DNA of 64,000 nucleotides from positions 3,849,501 through 3,913,500 of the forward strand of contig BSDZ01000014.1 in NCBI GenBank assembly GCA_030268105.1, in the 5' to 3' direction. The notes below the pieces were generated by a model. That model was not told the DNA's origin and did no database searches. It saw only the letters and a list, made by a program, of their open reading frames with translations. The DNA is from Volvox africanus. Its lineage: Eukaryota > Chlorophyta > Chlorophyceae > Chlamydomonadales > Volvocaceae. Positions 57,101 through 64,000 of the stretch are shown here, one piece after another (within the stretch, counting starts at the first letter, position 1; each line of letters starts with the position of its first letter). The position numbers and the translations under genes are program-made.

Positions 57101-60100
57101 CCCCCACCGTACTACTGATTTGGCCCAATGGTGCTTACGTGCCCAGTGCTGATGGGATGGGCGGTTTTCACCATGGTATGAACGATCCATGCCACCACAC
57201 CCCATCTGCCGCATCCATGCCACACATACCTAGCATACAAAACAAAACGACAAAAACGCAGCCCGGACGGAGCCCCTTCCATGCGCTACGCTCACGTCCG
57301 AGACCACACGTGACTGCATGTACGACACAGGTCAGCGGGCGGGAAGGGGGTTCTGGCCGTGCAAGAAAGTGCACACGTGAGCCACATGAAGAAAGGAATG
57401 GAGCTGCATACGTTTGCAGGCAGGCACAGTCAGCAAAGCAGCACAGATGAGATGGAAGCCTGGCCATCCGTGAGACTGCCCATCCAGCCGCACGGATGGA
57501 TGTCTGGCACCAGCCTGCACGCACCTTTTATGAAGCGCATTCCTGTTGACTTTGTGCACGTGGAAGCTGTGGGGTCGCACGTACATAGTATGTGTGCCAT
57601 GTCCGTGTGGGTGTGTGCCGTGTCGTGGGGTCGTGGGGCAAGGCGTTGGATCTGTGCGCATGGGTTGCCGTCCAAACGGTGCGCAACAGATCGTCACCAA
57701 GGGTTCGCACGTGGTCCCCCACCGTACTACTGATTTGGCCCAATGGTGCTTACGTGCCCAGTGCTGATGGGATGGGCGGTTTTCACCATGGTATGAACGA
57801 TCCATGCCACCACACCCCATCTGCCGCATCCATGCCACACATACCTAGCATACAAAACAAAACGACAAAAACGCAGCCCGGACGGAGCCCCTTCCATGCG
57901 CTACGCTCACGTCCGAGACCACACGTGACTGCATGTACGACACAGGTCAGCGGGCGGGAAGGGGGTTCTGGCCGTGCAAGAAAGTGCACACGTGAGCCAC
58001 ATGAAGAAAGGAATGGAGCTGCATAGCTATACGTTTGCAGGCAGGCACAGTCAGCAAAGCAGCACAGATGAGATGGAAGCCTGGCCATCCGTGAGACTGC
58101 CCATCCAGCCGCACGGATGGATGTCTGGCACCAGCCTGCACGCACCTTTTATGAAGCGCATTCCTGTTGACTTTGTGCACGTGGAAGCTGTGGGGTCGCA
58201 CGTACATAGTATGTGTGCCATGTCCGTGTGGGTGTGTGCCGTGTCGTGGGGTCGTGGGGCAAGGCGTTGGATCTGTGCGCATGGGTTGCCGTCCAAACGG
58301 TGCGCAACAGATCGTCACCAAGGGTTCGCACGTGGTCCCCCACCGTACTACTGATTTGGCCCAATGGTGCTTACGTGCCCAGTGCTGATGGGATGGGCGG
58401 TTTTCACCATGGTATGAACGATCCATGCCACCACACCCCATCTGCCGCATCCATGCCACACATACCTAGCATACAAAACAAAACGACAAAAACGCAGCCC
58501 GGACGGAGCCCCTTCCATGCGCTACGCTCACGTCCGAGACCACACGTGACTGCATGTACGACACAGGTCAGCGGGCGGGAAGGGGGTTCTGGCCGTGCAA
58601 GAAAGTGCACACGTGAGCCACATGAAGAAAGGAATGGAGCTGCATACGTTTGCAGGCAGGCACAGTCAGCAAAGCAGCACAGATGAGATGGAAGCCTGGC
58701 CATCCGTGAGACTGCCCATCCAGCCGCACGGATGGATGTCTGGCACCAGCCTGCACGCACCTTTTATGAAGCGCATTCCTGTTGACTTTGTGCACGTGGA
58801 AGCTGTGGGGTCGCACGTACATAGTATGTGTGCCATGTCCGTGTGGGTGTGTGCCGTGTCGTGGGGTCGTGGGGCAAGGCGTTGGATCTGTGCGCATGGG
58901 TTGCCGTCCAAACGGTGCGCAACAGATCGTCACCAAGGGTTCGCACGTGGTCCCCCACCGTACTACTGATTTGGCCCAATGGTGCTTACGTGCCCAGTGC
59001 TGATGGGATGGGCGGTTTTCACCATGGTATGAACGATCCATGCCACCACACCCCATCTGCCGCATCCATGCCACACATACCTAGCATACAAAACAAAACG
59101 ACAAAAACGCAGCCCGGACGGAGCCCCTTCCATGCGCTACGCTCACGTCCGAGACCACACGTGACTGCATGTACGACACAGGTCAGCGGGCGGGAAGGGG
59201 GTTCTGGCCGTGCAAGAAAGTGCACACGTGAGCCACATGAAGAAAGGAATGGAGCTGCATACGTTTGCAGGCAGGCACAGTCAGCAAAGCAGCACAGATG
59301 AGATGGAAGCCTGGCCATCCGTGAGACTGCCCATCCAGCCGCACGGATGGATGTCTGGCACCAGCCTGCACGCACCTTTTATGAAGCGCATTCCTGTTGA
59401 CTTTGTGCACGTGGAAGCTGTGGGGTCGCACGTACATAGTATGTGTGCCATGTCCGTGTGGGTGTGTGCCGTGTCGTGGGGTCGTGGGGCAAGGCGTTGG
59501 ATCTGTGCGCATGGGTTGCCGTCCAAACGGTGCGCAACAGATCGTCACCAAGGGTTCGCACGTGGTCCCCCACCGTACTACTGATTTGGCCCAATGGTGC
59601 TTACGTGCCCAGTGCTGATGGGATGGGCGGTTTTCACCATGGTATGAACGATCCATGCCACCACACCCCATCTGCCGCATCCATGCCACACATACCTAGC
59701 ATACAAAACAAAACGACAAAAACGCAGCCCGGACGGAGCCCCTTCCATGCGCTACGCTCACGTCCGAGACCACACGTGACTGCATGTACGACACAGGTCA
59801 GCGGGCGGGAAGGGGGTTCTGGCCGTGCAAGAAAGTGCACACGTGAGCCACATGAAGAAAGGAATGGAGCTGCATAGCTAACACATACGTTTGCAGGCAG
59901 GCACAGTCAGCAAAGCAGCACAGATGAGATGGAAGCCTGGCCATCCGTGAGACTGCCCATCCAGCCGCACGGATGGATGTCTGGCACCAGCCTGCACGCA
60001 CCTTTTATGAAGCGCATTCCTGTTGACTTTGTGCACGTGGAAGCTGTGGGGTCGCACGTACATAGTATGTGTGCCATGTCCGTGTGGGTGTGTGCCGTGT

Positions 60101-63100
60101 CGTGGGGTCGTGGGGCAAGGCGTTGGATCTGTGCGCATGGGTTGCCGTCCAAACGGTGCGCAACAGATCGTCACCAAGGGTTCGCACGTGGTCCCCCACC
60201 GTACTACTGATTTGGCCCAATGGTGCTTACGTGCCCAGTGCTGATGGGATGGGCGGTTTTCACCATGGTATGAACGATCCATGCCACCACACCCCATCTG
60301 CCGCATCCATGCCACACATACCTAGCATACAAAACAAAACGACAAAAACGCAGCCCGGACGGAGCCCCTTCCATGCGCTACGCTCACGTCCGAGACCACA
60401 CGTGACTGCATGTACGACACAGGTCAGCGGGCGGGAAGGGGGTTCTGGCCGTGCAAGAAAGTGCACACGTGAGCCACATGAAGAAAGGAATGGAGCTGCA
60501 TACGTTTGCAGGCAGGCACAGTCAGCAAAGCAGCACAGATGAGATGGAAGCCTGGCCATCCGTGAGACTGCCCATCCAGCCGCACGGATGGATGTCTGGC
60601 ACCAGCCTGCACGCACCTTTTATGAAGCGCATTCCTGTTGACTTTGTGCACGTGGAAGCTGTGGGGTCGCACGTACATAGTATGTGTGCCATGTCCGTGT
60701 GGGTGTGTGCCGTGTCGTGGGGTCGTGGGGCAAGGCGTTGGATCTGTGCGCATGGGTTGCCGTCCAAACGGTGCGCAACAGATCGTCACCAAGGGTTCGC
60801 ACGTGGTCCCCCACCGTACTACTGATTTGGCCCAATGGTGCTTACGTGCCCAGTGCTGATGGGATGGGCGGTTTTCACCATGGTATGAACGATCCATGCC
60901 ACCACACCCCATCTGCCGCATCCATGCCACACATACCTAGCATACAAAACAAAACGACAAAAACGCAGCCCGGACGGAGCCCCTTCCATGCGCTACGCTC
61001 ACGTCCGAGACCACACGTGACTGCATGTACGACACAGGTCAGCGGGCGGGAAGGGGGTTCTGGCCGTGCAAGAAAGTGCACACGTGAGCCACATGAAGAA
61101 AGGAATGGAGCTGCATACGTTTGCAGGCAGGCACAGTCAGCAAAGCAGCACAGATGAGATGGAAGCCTGGCCATCCGTGAGACTGCCCATCCAGCCGCAC
61201 GGATGGATGTCTGGCACCAGCCTGCACGCACCTTTTATGAAGCGCATTCCTGTTGACTTTGTGCACGTGGAAGCTGTGGGGTCGCACGTACATAGTATGT
61301 GTGCCATGTCCGTGTGGGTGTGTGCCGTGTCGTGGGGTCGTGGGGCAAGGCGTTGGATCTGTGCGCATGGGTTGCCGTCCAAACGGTGCGCAACAGATCG
61401 TCACCAAGGGTTCGCACGTGGTCCCCCACCGTACTACTGATTTGGCCCAATGGTGCTTACGTGCCCAGTGCTGATGGGATGGGCGGTTTTCACCATGGTA
61501 TGAACGATCCATGCCACCACACCCCATCTGCCGCATCCATGCCACACATACCTAGCATACAAAACAAAACGACAAAAACGCAGCCCGGACGGAGCCCCTT
61601 CCATGCGCTACGCTCACGTCCGAGACCACACGTGACTGCATGTACGACACAGGTCAGCGGGCGGGAAGGGGGTTCTGGCCGTGCAAGAAAGTGCACACGT
61701 GAGCCACATGAAGAAAGGAATGGAGCTGCATACGTTTGCAGGCAGGCACAGTCAGCAAAGCAGCACAGATGAGATGGAAGCCTGGCCATCCGTGAGACTG
61801 CCCATCCAGCCGCACGGATGGATGTCTGGCACCAGCCTGCACGCACCTTTTATGAAGCGCATTCCTGTTGACTTTGTGCACGTGGAAGCTGTGGGGTCGC
61901 ACGTACATAGTATGTGTGCCATGTCCGTGTGGGTGTGTGCCGTGTCGTGGGGTCGTGGGGCAAGGCGTTGGATCTGTGCGCATGGGTTGCCGTCCAAACG
62001 GTGCGCAACAGATCGTCACCAAGGGTTCGCACGTGGTCCCCCACCGTACTACTGATTTGGCCCAATGGTGCTTACGTGCCCAGTGCTGATGGGATGGGCG
62101 GTTTTCACCATGGTATGAACGATCCATGCCACCACACCCCATCTGCCGCATCCATGCCACACATACCTAGCATACAAAACAAAACGACAAAAACGCAGCC
62201 CGGACGGAGCCCCTTCCATGCGCTACGCTCACGTCCGAGACCACACGTGACTGCATGTACGACACAGGTCAGCGGGCGGGAAGGGGGTTCTGGCCGTGCA
62301 AGAAAGTGCACACGTGAGCCACATGAAGAAAGGAATGGAGCTGCATACGTTTGCAGGCAGGCACAGTCAGCAAAGCAGCACAGATGAGATGGAAGCCTGG
62401 CCATCCGTGAGACTGCCCATCCAGCCGCACGGATGGATGTCTGGCACCAGCCTGCACGCACCTTTTATGAAGCGCATTCCTGTTGACTTTGTGCACGTGG
62501 AAGCTGTGGGGTCGCACGTACATAGTATGTGTGCCATGTCCGTGTGGGTGTGTGCCGTGTCGTGGGGTCGTGGGGCAAGGCGTTGGATCTGTGCGCATGG
62601 GTTGCCGTCCAAACGGTGCGCAACAGATCGTCACCAAGGGTTCGCACGTGGTCCCCCACCGTACTACTGATTTGGCCCAATGGTGCTTACGTGCCCAGTG
62701 CTGATGGGATGGGCGGTTTTCACCATGGTATGAACGATCCATGCCACCACACCCCATCTGCCGCATCCATGCCACACATACCTAGCATACAAAACAAAAC
62801 GACAAAAACGCAGCCCGGACGGAGCCCCTTCCATGCGCTACGCTCACGTCCGAGACCACACGTGACTGCATGTACGACACAGGTCAGCGGGCGGGAAGGG
62901 GGTTCTGGCCGTGCAAGAAAGTGCACACGTGAGCCACATGAAGAAAGGAATGGAGCTGCATACGTTTGCAGGCAGGCACAGTCAGCAAAGCAGCACAGAT
63001 GAGATGGAAGCCTGGCCATCCGTGAGACTGCCCATCCAGCCGCACGGATGGATGTCTGGCACCAGCCTGCACGCACCTTTTATGAAGCGCATTCCTGTTG

Positions 63101-64000
63101 ACTTTGTGCACGTGGAAGCTGTGGGGTCGCACGTACATAGTATGTGTGCCATGTCCGTGTGGGTGTGTGCCGTGTCGTGGGGTCGTGGGGCAAGGCGTTG
63201 GATCTGTGCGCATGGGTTGCCGTCCAAACGGTGCGCAACAGATCGTCACCAAGGGTTCGCACGTGGTCCCCCACCGTACTACTGATTTGGCCCAATGGTG
63301 CTTACGTGCCCAGTGCTGATGGGATGGGCGGTTTTCACCATGGTATGAACGATCCATGCCACCACACCCCATCTGCCGCATCCATGCCACACATACCTAG
63401 CATACAAAACAAAACGACAAAAACGCAGCCCGGACGGAGCCCCTTCCATGCGCTACGCTCACGTCCGAGACCACACGTGACTGCATGTACGACACAGGTC
63501 AGCGGGCGGGAAGGGGGTTCTGGCCGTGCAAGAAAGTGCACACGTGAGCCACATGAAGAAAGGAATGGAGCTGCATAGCTAACACATACGTTTGCAGGCA
63601 GGCACAGTCAGCAAAGCAGCACAGATGAGATGGAAGCCTGGCCATCCGTGAGACTGCCCATCCAGCCGCACGGATGGATGTCTGGCACCAGCCTGCACGC
63701 ACCTTTTATGAAGCGCATTCCTGTTGACTTTGTGCACGTGGAAGCTGTGGGGTCGCACGTACATAGTATGTGTGCCATGTCCGTGTGGGTGTGTGCCGTG
63801 TCGTGGGGTCGTGGGGCAAGGCGTTGGATCTGTGCGCATGGGTTGCCGTCCAAACGGTGCGCAACAGATCGTCACCAAGGGTTCGCACGTGGTCCCCCAC
63901 CGTACTACTGATTTGGCCCAATGGTGCTTACGTGCCCAGTGCTGATGGGATGGGCGGTTTTCACCATGGTATGAACGATCCATGCCACCACACCCCATCT
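48135..64000. repeat. satellite domain 3: homogeneous GTCCCCCAC monomers
   Basis: All monomers share GTGGTCCCCCAC where domain 1 has GTGGTCTCCCAC. Lengths are mostly 615 with 626 interspersed, and rare 616, 619 and 621 alleles, all differing at the same site after GAGCTGCAT. Apart from that site the copies appear almost identical. Confidence 0.88.

Larger units (their letters stand above)
28514..64000. repeat. tandem satellite array, ~57 monomers of 615-630 bp
   Basis: Head-to-tail repeats from TACTACTGATTTGG at 28514 to the window end. Copies start at 28514, 29144, 29763, 30378, 30997, 31616, 32246, 32861, 33491, 34106, then every 615-630 bp. Copies are nearly identical. The four main lengths come from two independent indels: an 11-bp AGCTAACACAT insert after GAGCTGCAT, and TTATTATTTAAG versus TTATGAAG (4 bp). 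Each unit carries four CACGTG motifs. Long open frames occur on both strands, but they overlap and repeat with the unit and show no known domain. No retroelement, rRNA or telomere sequence is inside the monomer. Satellites like this often lie at centromeres, subtelomeres or heterochromatic knobs; which applies is not shown. Confidence 0.97.

Noticed and set aside
28572..64000. Hundreds of 60-224-residue open frames on both strands of the satellite
   Set aside because: They repeat with the monomer, overlap in several frames, change or end with the 4- and 11-bp indels and contain no known domain; they reflect a stop-poor repeat, not genes.
28514..64000. CRISPR array or rDNA spacer
   Set aside because: Units are about 620 bp without short-repeat/spacer structure, and no rRNA sequence is present.

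Overview
This is a gene-poor block of eukaryotic nuclear DNA. It has no bacterial operons, rRNA, tRNA genes, CRISPR or telomere repeats. It is built from Ty3/gypsy chromodomain LTR retrotransposons (chromoviruses) and one long tandem satellite. The single host-like coding piece (2-565) is rich in Ala, Gly and Ser. That, with the mixed base composition and the chromovirus type, suggests an alga or protist, perhaps a green alga, but nothing here fixes the organism.

Layout. 2-565: end of a possible host gene. 566-1467: no recognisable gene. 1468-4046 and 23121-25681: two direct copies of a 2.57-kb block (LTR2, a pol 3' fragment, an LTR1). Between them lies a nest of LTR1-family elements. Element A (minus strand, 4057-11508) has both LTRs, PBS, gag, pol and polypurine tract, but its genes are broken. 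A 1276-bp pol piece (11509-12784) separates it from element B (plus strand, 12785-18993). B has intact gag and pol frames, but its pol is cut just before the chromodomain by another LTR. A and B form a roughly 6.2-kb inverted repeat. Next come a truncated LTR, a second pol 3' half with chromodomain (19360-21199), a truncated LTR, and an LTR2 element with an internally deleted pol (21590-23120). Element D (25684-28513, minus) is another chromovirus with a distinct LTR; its RT is cut off by satellite DNA.

28514-64000 is a head-to-tail satellite of about 57 monomers in four main lengths (615, 619, 626 and 630 bp). The lengths come from two small indel sites, and variants fall into regional domains and dimer-like higher-order repeats. 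About 3 kb of it (45.1-48.13 kb) carries dense single-base indels that look like sequencing or assembly error.

In A and B, gag and pol share one frame and are separated by one TAG, so Pol is probably made by stop-codon readthrough. Protease, RT, RNase H and integrase follow in that order, then a chromodomain in uncut copies, which in related elements guides integration to particular chromatin. The LTRs carry a series of perfect hairpins, some supported by paired base changes between copies. The most unusual items are the gag-TAG-pol arrangement, the hairpin-rich LTRs, the repeated use of the same breakpoints, and the satellite with a fixed indel hotspot and four CACGTG motifs per unit.
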